Counted from the stretch's first letter, positions 1 through 11,532 are shown. The stretch is DNA of 64,000 nt from Burkholderiales bacterium (GCA_016191525.1 JACPOK010000014.1:496001-560000), one strand, 5' to 3'. Notes: generated by a model from the sequence alone, not told the origin. Numbers and translations are program-made.

Positions 1-221
1 TTGATGTGGAAGCGGTCGATCCAGGCCACGTTCTCGACGAACTGCATGGCCGAGGTGCCCAGCTTGAAGCCGTCGTACAGCGGCAGGGTCACCAGCAGGC
101 TGATGACCGCGCCGACCAGCGCGATCCAGCGCACGCTGTGCGCCTGGTCGTCGCGGCCCAGGGCCAGCAGGACAAGGCCGAAGAAGATCGGTGTCCAGAT
201 TGCAAGGCTCAGCAAACCCAT
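1..221 (-). CDS. nuoM: NADH-quinone oxidoreductase subunit M (N-terminal part, cut by window edge)
   Basis: This is the start of NuoM, one of the antiporter-like proton-pumping membrane subunits of respiratory complex I. Only the first 73 codons are present; the gene runs off the left edge. The visible protein begins MGLLSLAIWTPIFFG, a hydrophobic first helix typical of NuoM, followed by a short basic loop and a second helix. It starts 18 bases after the nuoL stop, as expected in the conserved nuoL-M-N order. The identity rests on this N-terminus and the gene order; the catalytic helices lie outside the window. Confidence 0.9.
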   Translation of the reverse strand, partial: MGLLSLAIWTPIFFGLVLLALGRDDQAHSVRWIALVGAVISLLVTLPLYDGFKLGTSAMQFVENVAWIDRFHI

Positions 222-239
222 TTTTATTCTTCCGCCTCG

Positions 240-2181
240 TTAATTCTTAATCCATACGAACCACGTCATCAGCACGAACACGCCCAGGATCATCCCGAAC
301 GCATAGTGGTAGATGTAGCCCGACTGGAACCAGCGCACCACGCCGGAGAACCAGCCGGCGAGCTTCCAGGAGCCGTTGACCAGCGCGCCGTCGATGATGG
401 CTTGGTCGCCGCCCTTCCACAGGCCCATGCCCAGGCCGCGGGCGCCGCGCGCCAGGATGTTCTCGTTGATCCAGTCCATGTAGTACTTGTTGTCCAGCAG
501 CTTGTACACGGGCTGCACCATGGACTGGATCTTCGCGGGCAGCGCGGTATTGACCATGTACAGGTAGTAGGCCAGCGCCACGCCCGACAGCGCCAGCCAG
601 AACGGAAGCGAAGTGAGGCCGTGCAGCGCCATCTGCGCGGGGCCGTGGAAGGCCTTGGCCAGCTCTTCCATGGCCGGGTGCTTTTCCAGGTTGACGAAGA
701 TCGAATCCTTGAAGAATTCGCCGAACAGCATGGGCTGGATGGTGAGGAAGCCGATCACCACCGAGGGGAAGGCCAGCAGCAGCAGCGGCGCCGTCACCAC
801 CCAGGGTGACTCGTGCGGCTCGTGGTGGTCGTCGTGGTGGTGATGCGGGTCAGGCTCTTCATGGGCATCGTGGTGGTGCAGCTCGGGGTTCTGGTCGAAG
901 CGCTCCTTGCCGTGGAACACCAGGAAGTACATGCGGAACGAATAGAAGGCCGTGACGAACACGCCGGCCAGCACCGCGAAGTGCGCGAAGCCGGCGCCCC
1001 ACAGGTGGCTCTCGCCCACCGCCTCGATGATGCTGTCCTTGGAATAGAAGCCCGCGAACAGCGGCGTGCCGATCAGCGCGAGCGAACCCAGCAGCGAGGT
1101 GATCCAGGTGATGGGCATGTACTTGCGCACGCCGCCCATCCAGCGGATGTCCTGGTTGTGGTGCATGCCGATGATGACGGAGCCGGCCGCGAGGAACAGC
1201 AGCGCCTTGAAGAAGGCGTGCGTCATCAGGTGGAACACGGCCACCGAGTAGGCCCATGAACAGGGCCGTGATGGCGCCGATCACCATGATGAAGGACAGC
1301 GCGGTATCCGACAGCTCGAACAGCGGCGACATGCGCGCGACCATGAAGATGCCGGCCGTCACCATGGTGGCGGCGTGGATCAGCGCGGAGATGGGCGTCG
1401 GGCCTTCCATCGAATCAGGCAGCCACACATGCAGCGGGAATTGCGCGCTCTTGCCCATGGCGCCGATGAACAGGCAAATGCAGATCACGGTGACCAGCAT
1501 CCACTCGGTGCCCGGGAAGCCCAGCTTGGCCAGCTCGCCCGACTTGCCGAAGACCTCGGCATAGTTCAGCGAACCGGCGTAGGCGGTGATGAGGCCGATG
1601 CCCAGGATGAAGCCGAAGTCGCCCACGCGGTTGACCAGGAAGGCCTTCATGTTGGCGAAGATGGCCGTGGGCTTGTTGAACCAGAAGCCGATCAGCAGGT
1701 ACGACACCAGGCCCACCGCTTCCCAGCCGAAGAACAGCTGCAGGAAGTTGTTGCTCATCACCAGCATCAGCATGGAGAAGGTGAATAGGGAGATGTAGCC
1801 GAAGAAGCGGTTGTAGCCGTCGTCTTCCTCCATGTAGCCGATGGTGTAGATGTGCACCATCAGCGACACGAAGGTCACCACGCACATCATCATGGCCGTC
1901 AGGCCGTCGACGAGGAAGCCCACTTCCATCTTCAGGCCGCCGACGACCATCCACTCGTACAGGGTGGCGTTGAAGCGCGCGCCGTCGATGGCGACGCTCT
2001 TGAGCGTCATGGCGGAAATGACGAACGCAACGAACACGCCCAGGATGGTGAGCGTGTGCGACAGGCGCCGGCCGATCAGGTTGCCGCCGAAGCTGGTGCC
2101 GAAGACACCCGCCAGCACGGCGCCCGCCAGGGGCGCCAGCGGGACGGCGAGCAGGGTGGAAGCGGTGAGGGTTTGGCTCAT
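240..2181 (-). pseudogene. nuoL: NADH-quinone oxidoreductase subunit L, internal deletion with frameshift
   Basis: NuoL is the distal proton-pumping subunit of complex I. Frame 1 from ATG 2181 encodes about 310 good residues, including KSAQFPLHVWLPDSMEGP and the ALIHAATMVTAG helix, then leaves the family sequence right after ALFMG near 1252. A second frame resumes at AYSVAVFHLMTHAFFKALL (1253 downwards) and runs to the stop at 240. Compared with the family from memory, about 31 residues between these points are absent, including the conserved DIKRVxAYST segment, and the loss is not a multiple of three (about 95 bases). The junction lies at a GGCC, compatible with microhomology deletion or assembly collapse. 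If real, translation would stop at 859 after 440 residues. The C-terminal half carries a His/Asp-rich loop encoded around 810-895. Confidence 0.8.
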
Positions 2182-2203
2182 GTTGTTGTGGGGCGCGCCG
2201 CCC

Positions 2204-2512
2204 TTAGCCCTTGAGCGTGTTGAGTTCGTCGACGTTGATGTTCGACTTGTTGCGGAACAGCAGCACCAGGATGGCCAGGCCGATGGCCGATTCGGCCGCC
2301 GCCACCGTCAGGATGAAGAACACGAACACCTGGCCGTGCATGTCGTTCAGGTAATAGGAGAACGCCACGAAATTCATGTTCACGGCCAGCAGCATCAGCT
2401 CGATGGCCATCAGCAGCACGATGAGGTTGCGGCGGTTCAGGAAGATGCCGATCACCGACAGCGCGAACAGGATGGCGCCCAGCGAAAGAAAGTGCCCCAG
2501 GGTGATGCTCAT
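2204..2512 (-). CDS. nuoK: NADH-quinone oxidoreductase subunit K
   Basis: NuoK (102 residues) is a small three-helix membrane subunit of complex I that takes part in proton translocation next to NuoJ and NuoN. The sequence shows three hydrophobic stretches and the family motif [20 protein letters not shown], whose Glu in the second helix is the conserved membrane carboxylate; a second conserved Glu lies in [10 protein letters not shown]. Length matches the family (about 100). Its ATG overlaps the nuoJ stop by four bases, so the two are probably translationally coupled. Confidence 0.97.
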   Translation of the reverse strand: MSITLGHFLSLGAILFALSVIGIFLNRRNLIVLLMAIELMLLAVNMNFVAFSYYLNDMHGQVFVFFILTVAAAESAIGLAILVLLFRNKSNINVDELNTLKG

Positions 2513-3168
2513 GCCTTGGTCTCCGCGGCGGCAGCCGCCGGTTGCGGTTCGGGCGCGGCCATGGTGGGCTCGAGCTTCACCATCCTGACCCGGTCGCGGG
2601 CCTTCACGCGCACCTGGTCCGAGGGGTCCATGTGCTTGCTGTCCTTGCGCTGGCGCAGCGTGAGCGCGATGGCCGCGATGATGGCCACCAGCAGGATCAC
2701 GGCCGCGATTTCCAGCGGGTACAGGTACTGGGTGTACAGCAGCTTGCCCAGTTCCTTGGTATTGGAGAACTGCGCGGCGGCGGCCGGCAGCGCGGCGGCG
2801 GCCGGCTTGGTCTCCTCGCCCAGGCGGAAGCCGCCCAGCAGCACGCCCGCCATTTCAAGCGCGATGACGGCGCCCACGGCCGCGGCCAGCGGAAAATGCT
2901 TCCAGAAGCCGGCGCGCAGCGAATCGACGTTGATGTCCAGCATCATCACGACGAACAGGAACAGCACCATCACCGCGCCCACGTACACCAGCACCAGCGA
3001 GATGGCCAGGAACTCGGCCTTCAGCAGGATCCAGACGGCGGCCGCCTGGAAGAAGGCCAGCACCAGGTACAGCGCGGCGTAGACCGGGTTGCGGGCGGTG
3101 ATGACGCGGAAGGCCGCGAACAGCAGCACCGCGGAAAACAGGTAGAAGAAGCCGGCTCGGATGTCCAT
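2509..3168 (-). CDS. nuoJ: NADH-quinone oxidoreductase subunit J
   Basis: NuoJ (219 residues) is a five-helix membrane subunit of complex I at the base of the membrane arm. The hydrophobic N-terminal two thirds contain the family stretch [18 protein letters not shown]. The C-terminal tail of about 45 residues is charged and then Ala/Pro-rich (ending [10 protein letters not shown]), longer and less conserved than in enteric NuoJ. The gene starts 14 bases after the nuoI stop and overlaps nuoK by four bases. Confidence 0.96.
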   Translation of the reverse strand: MDIRAGFFYLFSAVLLFAAFRVITARNPVYAALYLVLAFFQAAAVWILLKAEFLAISLVLVYVGAVMVLFLFVVMMLDINVDSLRAGFWKHFPLAAAVGAVIALEMAGVLLGGFRLGEETKPAAAALPAAAAQFSNTKELGKLLYTQYLYPLEIAAVILLVAIIAAIALTLRQRKDSKHMDPSDQVRVKARDRVRMVKLEPTMAAPEPQPAAAAAETKA

Positions 3169-3182
3169 GGGGGATTCTTTTT

Positions 3183-3701
3183 CTAGCGGTACTTGGCGTC
3201 AGCCGCCTTGGCCGCCGCGATCTCGGGCTCGTAGCGGTCGCCCACGGCCAGCAGCATGTCCTTGGTGAAATACAGGTCGCCCCGCTTTTCGCCGTGGTAT
3301 TCAAAGATGTGCGTCTCCACGATGGAGTCGACCGGGCAGCTTTCTTCGCAGAAGCCACAGAAGATGCACTTGGTGAGGTCGATGTCGTAGCGGGTGGTGC
3401 GGCGCGAGCCGTCCTCGCGCACGTCGGATTCGATGGTGATGGCCAGCGCCGGGCACACGGCCTCGCACAGCTTGCAGGCGATGCAGCGCTCTTCGCCGTT
3501 CTCGTAGCGGCGCAGCGCGTGCAGGCCGCGGAAGCGCGGGGACATCGGCGTCTTCTCTTCCGGGAACTGCACCGTGATCTTGCGGCTGAAGGCGTACTTG
3601 CCGGTGATGGCCAGGCCCTTGAACAGCTCGAACAGCATGAAGCTGGACAGGAAGTCCTTGAGCGAAAACGCCGACGGCGGGGAAACTGCTTGGGTGGACA
3701 T
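3183..3701 (-). CDS. nuoI: NADH-quinone oxidoreductase subunit I
   Basis: NuoI (172 residues) carries the two [4Fe-4S] clusters N6a and N6b that pass electrons to NuoB in the peripheral arm of complex I. Both ligand sets are visible: [12 protein letters not shown] (Cys 73, 76, 79, 83) and [12 protein letters not shown] (Cys 112, 115, 118, 122). An amphipathic N-terminal segment (about 14-35) would lie on the membrane. It sits 9 bases downstream of nuoH in the usual order. Confidence 0.98.
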   Translation of the reverse strand: MSTQAVSPPSAFSLKDFLSSFMLFELFKGLAITGKYAFSRKITVQFPEEKTPMSPRFRGLHALRRYENGEERCIACKLCEAVCPALAITIESDVREDGSRRTTRYDIDLTKCIFCGFCEESCPVDSIVETHIFEYHGEKRGDLYFTKDMLLAVGDRYEPEIAAAKAADAKYR

Positions 3702-3710
3702 GGTGCCTGC

Positions 3711-4787
3711 CTACTTCCAGATGTTGAATGGCGTCTGCATCCAGGCGCCCACCACCACCAGCCACACCAGCGTGACCGGGATGAAGATCTTCCAGCCCAG
3801 CCGCATGATCTGGTCATAGCGGTAGCGCGGGAACGTGGAGCGCACCCACAGGAACATGGTGACGACGCAGAAGGTCTTGATGCCCAGCCAGATCCAGCCG
3901 GGAATGAAGGCCAGGAAACCGACCGGGGGCAGCCAGCCGCCGAGGAACATGACCACGGCCAGGATGGAGACCAGCCACATGTTGGCGTATTCGGCGAGGA
4001 AGAACATGGCGAAGCTCATGCCCGAGTACTCGATCATGTGGCCCGCGACGATTTCGGATTCGCCTTCCACCACGTCGAACGGGTGGCGGTTGGTCTCGGC
4101 CAGGCCCGAAATGAAATACACGACGAAGATCGGCAGCAGCGGCAGCCAGTTCCAGGACAGGAAGCCCAGGCCCATTTCGGCGAACTGACCCTTGCCCTGC
4201 CCCATCACCACGTCGGTCATGTTCAGGCTGCCGGCCACCATCAGCACCACCACCAGGCAAAAGCCCATGGCGATTTCGTAGCTGACCATCTGGGCCGAGG
4301 CGCGCAGCGCGCCCAGGAAGGCGTACTTGGAGTTGGAAGCCCAGCCCGCGATGATCACGCCGTACACCTCGAGCGAGGTGATGGCCATGATGAACAGCAG
4401 GCCGGCGTTGATGTTGGCCAGCGCCACGTCGGGGCCGAAGGGAATCACCACCCACGCGGCCAGTGCCGGCATGATGGTCATGATCGGCCCCAGCAGGAAC
4501 AGGCCCTTGTTGGCCACCGTGGGCAGGATGATTTCCTTGGTCAGCAGCTTCAGCGCGTCGGCGATCGGCTGCAGCAGGCCCAGCGGGCCGGTGCGGTTGG
4601 GGCCGATGCGGATCTGCGTGAAGCCGATGGCCTTGCGCTCCCACAGCGTGAGGTAGGCCACCGCGCCCATCAGGGGCAGCACCACGAGGACGATCTTGAT
4701 GAGGGTCCAGATGACGGGCCAGCCGGCGGCCGTCCACCAGCCCGCGCCTATCAACCCGTTGCCGAAGCCGTAGATCTGGTCGATCAT
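3711..4787 (-). CDS. nuoH: NADH-quinone oxidoreductase subunit H
   Basis: NuoH (358 residues) is the eight-helix membrane subunit that joins the peripheral and membrane arms of complex I and forms much of the quinone chamber. Family motifs are clear: [19 protein letters not shown] in the first large loop, and [19 protein letters not shown] with its chain of conserved acidic residues. Its ATG overlaps the nuoG stop by four bases. Length is normal for the family. Confidence 0.98.
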   Translation of the reverse strand: MIDQIYGFGNGLIGAGWWTAAGWPVIWTLIKIVLVVLPLMGAVAYLTLWERKAIGFTQIRIGPNRTGPLGLLQPIADALKLLTKEIILPTVANKGLFLLGPIMTIMPALAAWVVIPFGPDVALANINAGLLFIMAITSLEVYGVIIAGWASNSKYAFLGALRASAQMVSYEIAMGFCLVVVLMVAGSLNMTDVVMGQGKGQFAEMGLGFLSWNWLPLLPIFVVYFISGLAETNRHPFDVVEGESEIVAGHMIEYSGMSFAMFFLAEYANMWLVSILAVVMFLGGWLPPVGFLAFIPGWIWLGIKTFCVVTMFLWVRSTFPRYRYDQIMRLGWKIFIPVTLVWLVVVGAWMQTPFNIWK

Positions 4788-6928
4788 GTCGCGACCTCCT
4801 CGGCCTTGCGGGCCAGCTGGCCATCGGCCGTCATCTGCAGCGACGGGGCACGGCGGACGATGCCGTCCAGCTGGTAGATGGAAGCCGTTGCGGGCCTGCC
4901 ATCCGATGCCGTCAGATCGGCAGCGGCAGACGTTGCATTGCCCAGCGCGCCGCCCTGCACCAGCGCGGCCTGCGCATCCTGCGCGCCGCGAGCAGCCACC
5001 AGCACTTCGTTGGCAGATTCGTATTCAAAGCCCGGCAGGCCCAGCATGTTGGCCAGCACGCGCAGCACCTTCCAGGCGGGGCGCGTCTCGCCCAGCGGCT
5101 TGACCACGGCATGGAAGCCCTGGACCCGGCCTTCGGCATTGACGAAAGTGCCCGGCGTTTCGGTGAACGGCGCGATGGGCAGCAGCACGTCGCTGAATTC
5201 CATGTTGGCCTTGAAGGGGCTGAGCGTGACGACCATCTGCGCCTTGTTCAGGCCGAGCGCGGCGGCACGGCCGGCAGCGGAATCGAACTGCGGTTCGGTG
5301 TTGAGCAGCAGCACGGCCTTCAGGGCCCCGTCCGCGTTGGCCAGCATCTGGCCGGCGTTCAGGCCGCCCTCGCCCGGCAGCGCGCCGGCAAGCTGCGCGC
5401 CCACGGTGTTGGCGGCCTCGGTGAGGTAGCCCACGGTGGCGCCGGTCTGCTCGGCTATCCAGTTGGCCAGCGACAGCAGGCTGGAGGCATTCGCATGGTG
5501 CGCCGCCGCGTTGCCCAGCAGGATGGCCTTGCGCTCGCCACCCATCAGGGATTTGGCGATGGCTTTCGCGCTGTCGGTTGCGTTGCCCGAAACCGGCGCA
5601 GAAACGCCCTTCTCCGCGCCGATGGCCGTGGCCACGTCGGCCAGGGCCTGCGCCCACTGGCCTGCCGGAGCGACCAGCGAATTGGCGATGGGCATGGCCC
5701 AGTCGTGCTCGACGTCGTGAATGACGGACACCGCGGCGCCCTTGCGCACAGCGCCGCGCACGCGCAGCGCGAACAGCGGGTGCTCCTTGCGCAGGTTGGA
5801 ACCCACCACCAGCGCGCGCTGCAGCGTGGACAGCGATGCGATGGAAGTGCCCAGCCAGCGCACGCCCTCGGGCTTCGCGAACTCGGCGTTGCGCAGGCGG
5901 TAGTCGATGTTCTCGCTGCCCAGGCCGCGCATCAGTGCGCCGGCCAGGTACAGCTCTTCCACCGTGCTGTGCGGGCTGGCCAGGGTGCCGACGCTGCCGG
6001 CGCCGTGGTCGGCCTTGATCTGCCTCAGCCCGTTGGCCACGTATTCCAGCGCGGTCTGCCAATCCACCTGCTTCCATTCGCCGCCCTGCTTGAGCATGGG
6101 CTGCGTCAGGCGCTCTTCGGTGTTGAGTGCTTCATACGAGAAGCGGTCGCGGTCGGCCAGCCAGCATTCGTTGACATCGTCGTTTTCCAGCGGCAGCACG
6201 CGCAGCACCTTGTTGCCCTTGACCTGCACGATCAGGTTGGCGCCGGTGGAGTCATGCGGGCTGACGGACTTGCGGCGCGACAGCTCCCAGGTGCGGGCCT
6301 GGTAGCGGAAGGGCTTGCTGGTGAGCGCGCCCACGGGGCACAGGTCGATCATGTTGCCCGACACTTCGGAGTCGACCGTGTCGTTCAGCACGGTGGTGAT
6401 CTCGGAGTGCTCGCCGCGGTGGATCATGCCCAGCTCCATCACGCCGGCCACTTCCTGGCCGAAGCGCACGCAGCGGGTGCAGTGGATGCAGCGCTCCATC
6501 TCCTTCATGGAGATCAGCGGGCCGACGTCCTTGACGGGCACGGTGCGCTTTTCTTCCTCGTAACGGGAAGCGGAGCCGCCATAGCCCACAGCCAGGTCCT
6601 GCAGCTGGCATTCGCCGCCCTGGTCGCAGATGGGGCAGTCCAGCGGGTGGTTGATCAGCAGGAACTCCATGACCGACTGCTGGGCCTTGATGGCCTTGTC
6701 GCTCTTGGTGCGCACGATCATGCCCTGCGTGACGGGCGTGGCGCAGGCCGGCATGGGCTTGGGCGCCTTCTCCACGTCGACCAGGCACATGCGGCAGTTG
6801 GCCGCGATGCTCAGTTTCTTGTGATAGCAGAAGTGCGGGATGTAGGTGCCCGCCTTGTCGGCCGCATGCATGATCATGCTGCCCTCGGTGATCTCCACCT
6901 TCTGGCCGTCGAGTTCGATTTCAACCAT
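4784..6928 (-). CDS. nuoG: NADH-quinone oxidoreductase subunit G
   Basis: NuoG (714 residues) is the largest subunit of the NADH-dehydrogenase arm of complex I and holds several iron-sulfur clusters. The N-terminus has a [2Fe-2S] ferredoxin fold with Cys 34, 45, 48 and 62, followed by the [17 protein letters not shown] cluster segment and the [16 protein letters not shown] segment. The remaining 480 residues form the molybdopterin-oxidoreductase-like domain, which keeps the fold but carries no molybdenum in this family. It lies between nuoF (20 bases upstream) and nuoH (overlapping). Confidence 0.97.
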   Translation of the reverse strand: MVEIELDGQKVEITEGSMIMHAADKAGTYIPHFCYHKKLSIAANCRMCLVDVEKAPKPMPACATPVTQGMIVRTKSDKAIKAQQSVMEFLLINHPLDCPICDQGGECQLQDLAVGYGGSASRYEEEKRTVPVKDVGPLISMKEMERCIHCTRCVRFGQEVAGVMELGMIHRGEHSEITTVLNDTVDSEVSGNMIDLCPVGALTSKPFRYQARTWELSRRKSVSPHDSTGANLIVQVKGNKVLRVLPLENDDVNECWLADRDRFSYEALNTEERLTQPMLKQGGEWKQVDWQTALEYVANGLRQIKADHGAGSVGTLASPHSTVEELYLAGALMRGLGSENIDYRLRNAEFAKPEGVRWLGTSIASLSTLQRALVVGSNLRKEHPLFALRVRGAVRKGAAVSVIHDVEHDWAMPIANSLVAPAGQWAQALADVATAIGAEKGVSAPVSGNATDSAKAIAKSLMGGERKAILLGNAAAHHANASSLLSLANWIAEQTGATVGYLTEAANTVGAQLAGALPGEGGLNAGQMLANADGALKAVLLLNTEPQFDSAAGRAAALGLNKAQMVVTLSPFKANMEFSDVLLPIAPFTETPGTFVNAEGRVQGFHAVVKPLGETRPAWKVLRVLANMLGLPGFEYESANEVLVAARGAQDAQAALVQGGALGNATSAAADLTASDGRPATASIYQLDGIVRRAPSLQMTADGQLARKAEEVAT

Positions 6929-6948
6929 AGTTTTCTCGTTCCGCCCGC

Positions 6949-8307
6949 TCAGGCCTGCACGGCCGGCTGCCGTGCCTTGTCGATCAGCGCCTGGAATTCA
7001 GGCCGGAAGTGCTTGATCATGGCGCGCACCGGCATGGCCGCCGCGTCGCCGAGCGCGCAGATGGTGCGGCCCTGGATGTTGTCGGCCACGGAATTCAGCA
7101 GGTCCATGTCGCTCTGCCTGCCGTGGCCGGTATGGATGCGGTCCACCACGCGCCACAGCCAGCCCGTGCCTTCGCGGCAGGGCGTGCACTGGCCGCAGGA
7201 CTCGTGCATATAGAAGTAGGAAAGGCGCTTGAGCGACTCCACCATGCAGCGCGAATCGTCCATCACGATGACGGCACCCGAGCCCAGCATGGAGCCGGCC
7301 TTGGCGATGGAGTCGTAGTCCATCGTGCATTCCATCATGGTGGCCGCCGGCAGCACCGGCGCCGACGAGCCGCCGGGAATCACGGCCTTGAGCGTGCGGC
7401 CCTTGCGCACGCCGCCGGCCAGCTCCAGCAGCTTGGCGAACGGCGTGCCCAGCGGCACTTCGTAGTTGCCGGGCAGCTCGACGTCGCCCGAGACCGAATA
7501 GATCTTGGTGCCGCCGTTGTTGGGCTTGCCCACTTCCAGGAAGGCCTGGCCGCCGTTGCGGATGATCCAGGGCACCGCCGCGAAAGTCTCGGTGTTGTTG
7601 ATGGTGGTCGGCTTGCCGTACAGGCCGAAGCTGGCCGGGAACGGCGGCTTGAAGCGCGGCTGGCCCTTCTTGCCTTCCAGCGATTCCAGCAGGCCGGTTT
7701 CCTCGCCGCAGATATAGGCACCGAAGCCGTGGGCCGCATGCAGCTGGAAGCTGAAGTTGCTGCCCAGTATCTTGTCGCCCAGGTAGCCGGCGGCGCGCGC
7801 TTCTTCCAGCGCTTCCTCGAACCGGTCGTACGTGGTGAAAATTTCACCGTGGATGTAGTTGTAGCCGACGCTGATGCCCATGGCGAAGGCGGCAATCGCC
7901 ATGCCTTCGATCACCTGGTGCGGGTTGAACTGAAGCAGGTCGCGGTCCTTGCAGGTGCCCGGCTCGCCCTCGTCGGAGTTGCACACCAGGTATTTCTGGC
8001 CCGGGAACTGGCGGGGCATGAAGCTCCACTTCAGGCCCGTGGGAAAGCCCGCGCCGCCGCGGCCACGCAAGCCCGACTCCTTGACGGTGGCGATCACCTG
8101 GTCCTGCGTCAGGCCCACGACGCCTGCGTCGTTCACATCCGTCAAAATTTTGCGCAGCGCCTTGTAGCCGTCGCGCGCTTCATAGTCTTTCAGGCGCCAG
8201 TTGCTGCCGTTCAGGTCGGCATAGATCTGGGGGCTGATGTGGCGGCCGTGAAAGCAGGTCTGCACGCCCGTGGCCTGGAACTGGGCCAGCACCTGGTCGG
8301 CGGTCAT
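6949..8307 (-). CDS. nuoF: NADH-quinone oxidoreductase subunit F
   Basis: NuoF (452 residues) binds NADH and FMN and is the electron entry point of complex [12 protein letters not shown] (residues 81-91) is the nucleotide-binding loop; the N3 [4Fe-4S] ligands are Cys 371, 374 and 377 in [12 protein letters not shown], with a fourth Cys about 40 residues on. The reading frame stays open upstream, but ATG 8307 begins the conserved N-terminus [10 protein letters not shown] and forms an ATGA overlap with the nuoE stop, so it is chosen as the start. Confidence 0.97.
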   Translation of the reverse strand: MTADQVLAQFQATGVQTCFHGRHISPQIYADLNGSNWRLKDYEARDGYKALRKILTDVNDAGVVGLTQDQVIATVKESGLRGRGGAGFPTGLKWSFMPRQFPGQKYLVCNSDEGEPGTCKDRDLLQFNPHQVIEGMAIAAFAMGISVGYNYIHGEIFTTYDRFEEALEEARAAGYLGDKILGSNFSFQLHAAHGFGAYICGEETGLLESLEGKKGQPRFKPPFPASFGLYGKPTTINNTETFAAVPWIIRNGGQAFLEVGKPNNGGTKIYSVSGDVELPGNYEVPLGTPFAKLLELAGGVRKGRTLKAVIPGGSSAPVLPAATMMECTMDYDSIAKAGSMLGSGAVIVMDDSRCMVESLKRLSYFYMHESCGQCTPCREGTGWLWRVVDRIHTGHGRQSDMDLLNSVADNIQGRTICALGDAAAMPVRAMIKHFRPEFQALIDKARQPAVQA

Positions 8308-8789
8308 GCGGATGCTCCCTTCAGGCCGTCGATCAGCTGGTCGAGCTTGTCGTTGCTCATGAAGCTGCACATGGTGCGGTCGTTCACCAGCATCACGGGC
8401 GAATCGGCGCAGGCGCCCAGGCACTCGCTTTGCTGCAGCGTGAACAGGCCGTCGGCCGTGGTCTCGCCCATGCTGATGCCCAGCTTGTGCTCCAAGTGGT
8501 GCAGGGCCTTCTGCCCATCGCGCAGCTGGCACGGCAGGTTGGTGCAGACGTTCAGCTTGAACTTGCCCACGGGCTGCTGGTTGTACATGTTGTAGAAGGT
8601 CGTGACCTCGTGCACCGCGATCGGCGGCATGCGCAGGTACTCGGCCACCAGGTTCTCGCTTTCGCGGCTGACCCAGCCCTGTTCCTTCTGGATGATCGTC
8701 AGGCAGGCCATCACGGCCGACTGCCTCTGGTCGGGCGGGTACTTGGCGACTTCGCGGTCAAAAGCCGCGCGGGTGGAATCAGAAATCAT
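8304..8789 (-). CDS. nuoE: NADH-quinone oxidoreductase subunit E
   Basis: NuoE (161 residues) is the thioredoxin-fold [2Fe-2S] subunit (cluster N1a) beside NuoF. The four ligands are Cys 82 and 87 in CTNLPC and Cys 123 and 127 in ECLGAC. A helical N-terminal domain of about 75 residues precedes them. Both ends overlap neighbours by four bases (nuoD upstream, nuoF downstream), the tight coupling typical of nuoDEF. Confidence 0.98.
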   Translation of the reverse strand: MISDSTRAAFDREVAKYPPDQRQSAVMACLTIIQKEQGWVSRESENLVAEYLRMPPIAVHEVTTFYNMYNQQPVGKFKLNVCTNLPCQLRDGQKALHHLEHKLGISMGETTADGLFTLQQSECLGACADSPVMLVNDRTMCSFMSNDKLDQLIDGLKGASA

Positions 8790-10039
8790 CGGTCAATCTC
8801 TCCGAACACGATGTCCATGGTGCCGATCACGGCCACGGCGTCGGCAATCATGTGGCCCCGGGACATTTCGTCCATGGCGGCCAGGTGCGGGAAGCCCGGC
8901 GGGCGGATCTTCAGGCGGTAGGGCTTGTTGGCGCCATCGCTCACGATGTAGATGCCGAACTCGCCCTTGGGGTGCTCCACCGCGGCATAGGCCTCGCCCT
9001 CGGGGACGCGGAAGCCTTCGGTGAACAGCTTGAAATGGTGGATCAGCTCTTCCATGTTGGCCTTCATGGATTCGCGGTCGGGCGCGGCCACCTTGTGGTT
9101 GCTGGTGATCACCGGGCCGGGGTTCACGCGCAGCCAGTCCACGCACTGCTTGATGATGCGGTTGGACTGGCGCAGCTCTTCCACCCGCACCAGGTAGCGG
9201 TCGTAGCAGTCGCCCGTCTTGCCGACCGGGATGTCGAAATCCATCTTGTCGTACACCTCGTACGGCTGCTTCTTGCGCAGGTCCCAGGCAAAGCCCGAGC
9301 CGCGCAGCATCGGGCCGGTGAAGCCCAGGCTGAGCGCCCGCTCGGGTGTCACCACGCCGATGCCGACGGTGCGCTGCTTCCAGATGCGGTTGTCGGTCAG
9401 CAGCGTCTCGTATTCGTCCACGTAGTGCGGGAAGCGCCTGGTGAAATCCTCGATGAAGTCCAGAAGCGAGCCCTGGCGGTTCTCGTTCAGCCGGCCGATG
9501 GCGCGCTCGTTCTTGATCTTGCTGACCTTGTACTGCGGCATGCTGTCCGGCAGGTCGCGGTACACGCCGCCCGGGCGGAAGTAGGCGGCATGCATGCGCG
9601 CACCCGACACGGCTTCGTACATGTCGAACAGGTCTTCCCGCTCGCGGAAGCAGTAGATCAGCATGTTCATCGCGCCGCAGTCCAGCCCGTGCGCGCCGAG
9701 CCACAGCAGGTGGTTCAGCAGGCGCGTGATCTCGGAGAACATCACGCGGATGTACTGCGCGCGCAGCGGCACGTCGATGCCCATCAGCTTCTCGATGGCC
9801 AGGCAGTAGGCGTGCTCGTTGCACATCATCGAGACGTAATCCAGCCGGTCCATATAGGGCAGCGACTGGATGTAGGTGCGGGTTTCAGCCAGCTTCTCGG
9901 TGGCGCGGTGCAGCAGGCCGATGTGCGGGTCGGCGCGCTGGATCACTTCGCCGTCCAGCTCCAGCACCAGGCGCAGCACGCCGTGCGCGGCCGGGTGCTG
10001 CGGGCCGAAGTTCAGGGTGTAGTTCTTGATCTCGGCCAT
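8786..10039 (-). CDS. nuoD: NADH-quinone oxidoreductase subunit D
   Basis: NuoD (417 residues) is the 49-kDa-type subunit, related to the large subunit of NiFe hydrogenases, that forms the quinone-binding pocket with NuoB. The family N-terminus [20 protein letters not shown], including the quinone-pocket His residues, is present, as is [18 protein letters not shown]. No nickel-binding cysteines remain, as expected. Its ATG shares one base with the nuoC stop (TAATG). It is a separate gene from nuoC, not the nuoCD fusion of enterics. Confidence 0.98.
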   Translation of the reverse strand: MAEIKNYTLNFGPQHPAAHGVLRLVLELDGEVIQRADPHIGLLHRATEKLAETRTYIQSLPYMDRLDYVSMMCNEHAYCLAIEKLMGIDVPLRAQYIRVMFSEITRLLNHLLWLGAHGLDCGAMNMLIYCFREREDLFDMYEAVSGARMHAAYFRPGGVYRDLPDSMPQYKVSKIKNERAIGRLNENRQGSLLDFIEDFTRRFPHYVDEYETLLTDNRIWKQRTVGIGVVTPERALSLGFTGPMLRGSGFAWDLRKKQPYEVYDKMDFDIPVGKTGDCYDRYLVRVEELRQSNRIIKQCVDWLRVNPGPVITSNHKVAAPDRESMKANMEELIHHFKLFTEGFRVPEGEAYAAVEHPKGEFGIYIVSDGANKPYRLKIRPPGFPHLAAMDEMSRGHMIADAVAVIGTMDIVFGEIDR

Positions 10040-10662
10040 TACTTTTTACCGCCGTTGATGCCGCCGTAGTTGTCTTCGCGGATGATGCGCGGGGTGATCT
10101 CGCGCGGCTCGATCGAGACGGGCTGGTAGATCACGCGCTTGCGCTCCGGGTCATAGCGCATCTCGACGTGGCCCGACACCGGGAAGTCCTTGCGGAACGG
10201 GTGGCCGATGAAGCCGTAGTCGGTGAGGATGCGGCGCAGGTCGTCGTGGCCCTCGAAGACGATGCCGTACAGGTCGAAGGCTTCGCGCTCGAACCAGTTG
10301 GCGGCGCTCCAGATGCCGTTGATGGAATCGACCACCGGCAGGTCGTCATCGGGCGCAAACACCTTCAGGCGCACGCGCTGGTTCAGGCTGACGGACAGCA
10401 GGTGCGAAACCACGCAATAGCGCTGGCCGTCCCAGCCGCCTTCGCGGTAGTCGGAATAGTCCACGCCGCACAGGTCGATCAGCTGCTCGAACTGGCAGCC
10501 GCGCGCGTCGCGCAGCATGGTCGCGGCCACGAGGTAATCGGTGGACGCCACCGTGACGGTGATCTCGCCCAGGCGCAGGTCGATGCGCCTGGCCAGCGCG
10601 CCCAGCGTGGTGGCGATGTGGCCCCTGAGCGTTTCGGGATTGACGGCGAATGCAACGGTCAT
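10039..10662 (-). CDS. nuoC: NADH-quinone oxidoreductase subunit C
   Basis: NuoC (207 residues) is the 30-kDa-type subunit that packs against NuoD in the peripheral arm; it carries no cofactor. The family signature is visible as [19 protein letters not shown] followed by [19 protein letters not shown]. The gene is separate from nuoD and overlaps it by one base; nuoB ends four bases upstream. Confidence 0.97.
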   Translation of the reverse strand: MTVAFAVNPETLRGHIATTLGALARRIDLRLGEITVTVASTDYLVAATMLRDARGCQFEQLIDLCGVDYSDYREGGWDGQRYCVVSHLLSVSLNQRVRLKVFAPDDDLPVVDSINGIWSAANWFEREAFDLYGIVFEGHDDLRRILTDYGFIGHPFRKDFPVSGHVEMRYDPERKRVIYQPVSIEPREITPRIIREDNYGGINGGKK

Positions 10663-10666
10663 CGGC

Positions 10667-11146
10667 CTACACCCGCGCGATGGTTTGCGTGCGGCGGATC
10701 TTCTGCTGCAGCTGGATGATCCCGTACAGCAGCGCCTCGGCAGTGGGCGGGCAGCCGGGCACGTACACGTCCACCGGCACGATGCGGTCGCAGCCGCGCA
10801 CGACCGAGTAGCTGTAGTGGTAGTAGCCGCCGCCGTTGGCGCACGACCCCATGGACAGGACCCAGCGCGGCTCGGGCATCTGGTCGTACACCTTGCGCAG
10901 GGCCGGCGCCATCTTGTTGCACAGCGTGCCGGCCACGATCATCAGGTCGGACTGGCGCGGGCTGGGTCGGAACAGCATGCCGAAGCGGTCGATGTCGTAG
11001 CGGGCGGCGCCCGCGTGCATCATCTCCACCGCGCAGCACGCCAGGCCGAACGTCATGGGCCAGAGCGAGCCGGTCTTGGCCCAGTTGATGACCGAGTCCA
11101 CGGTCGTGGTGACCATGCCCTCTTTGAGAATGCCGTCGATTGCCAT
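10667..11146 (-). CDS. nuoB: NADH-quinone oxidoreductase subunit B
   Basis: NuoB (159 residues) carries cluster N2, the [4Fe-4S] centre that hands electrons to quinone. The tandem cysteines Cys 37-38 in [11 protein letters not shown], the GSCANGGG motif and [14 protein letters not shown] supply the ligands. The frame is open for about 160 codons further upstream through nuoA, but ATG 11146 gives the standard N-terminus [10 protein letters not shown] and the normal family length, so it is preferred. Confidence 0.97.
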   Translation of the reverse strand: MAIDGILKEGMVTTTVDSVINWAKTGSLWPMTFGLACCAVEMMHAGAARYDIDRFGMLFRPSPRQSDLMIVAGTLCNKMAPALRKVYDQMPEPRWVLSMGSCANGGGYYHYSYSVVRGCDRIVPVDVYVPGCPPTAEALLYGIIQLQQKIRRTQTIARV

Positions 11147-11172
11147 GGTTACTGCCGTTGTGTTGTTTAGCG

Positions 11173-11532
11173 CTATTCCCAGTCGAGGGCGCCTTTTTTC
11201 CACTCGTAGGCGAAGCCCACGACGAGGATGCCCAGGAAAATCATCATGGCCCAGAAGCCGGTCGCCCCGATTTCCTTGAGCGAGACGGCCCAGGGGAAGA
11301 GGAAGGCGATTTCCAGGTCGAACAGGATGAACAGGATGGCCACGAGGTAGTAGCGCACATCGAACTTCATGCGCGCGTCCTCGAAGGCCTCGAAGCCACA
11401 TTCGTAGGGGGAGTTCTTGGCCGCGTCGGGCCGGTTGGGGCCGAGCAGCCAGCCAAGCACCTGGGGCACGATGCCGACGCCGACGCCGACCAGGATGAAC
11501 AAGAGAACGGGGAGGTACTGGTCGAGGTTCAT
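11173..11532 (-). CDS. nuoA: NADH-quinone oxidoreductase subunit A
   Basis: NuoA (119 residues) is a three-helix membrane subunit at the junction of the two complex I arms and the first gene of the operon. The conserved loop [20 protein letters not shown] with its functional Cys lies between helices 1 and 2, and the acidic residue in [13 protein letters not shown] in helix 2. It begins 61 bases downstream of the tRNA-Leu 3' end, with a GCCGGC/GCCGGC hairpin (11563-11577) but no T-run between them, so read-through from the secG-tRNA unit is possible. Confidence 0.97.
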   Translation of the reverse strand: MNLDQYLPVLLFILVGVGVGIVPQVLGWLLGPNRPDAAKNSPYECGFEAFEDARMKFDVRYYLVAILFILFDLEIAFLFPWAVSLKEIGATGFWAMMIFLGILVVGFAYEWKKGALDWE

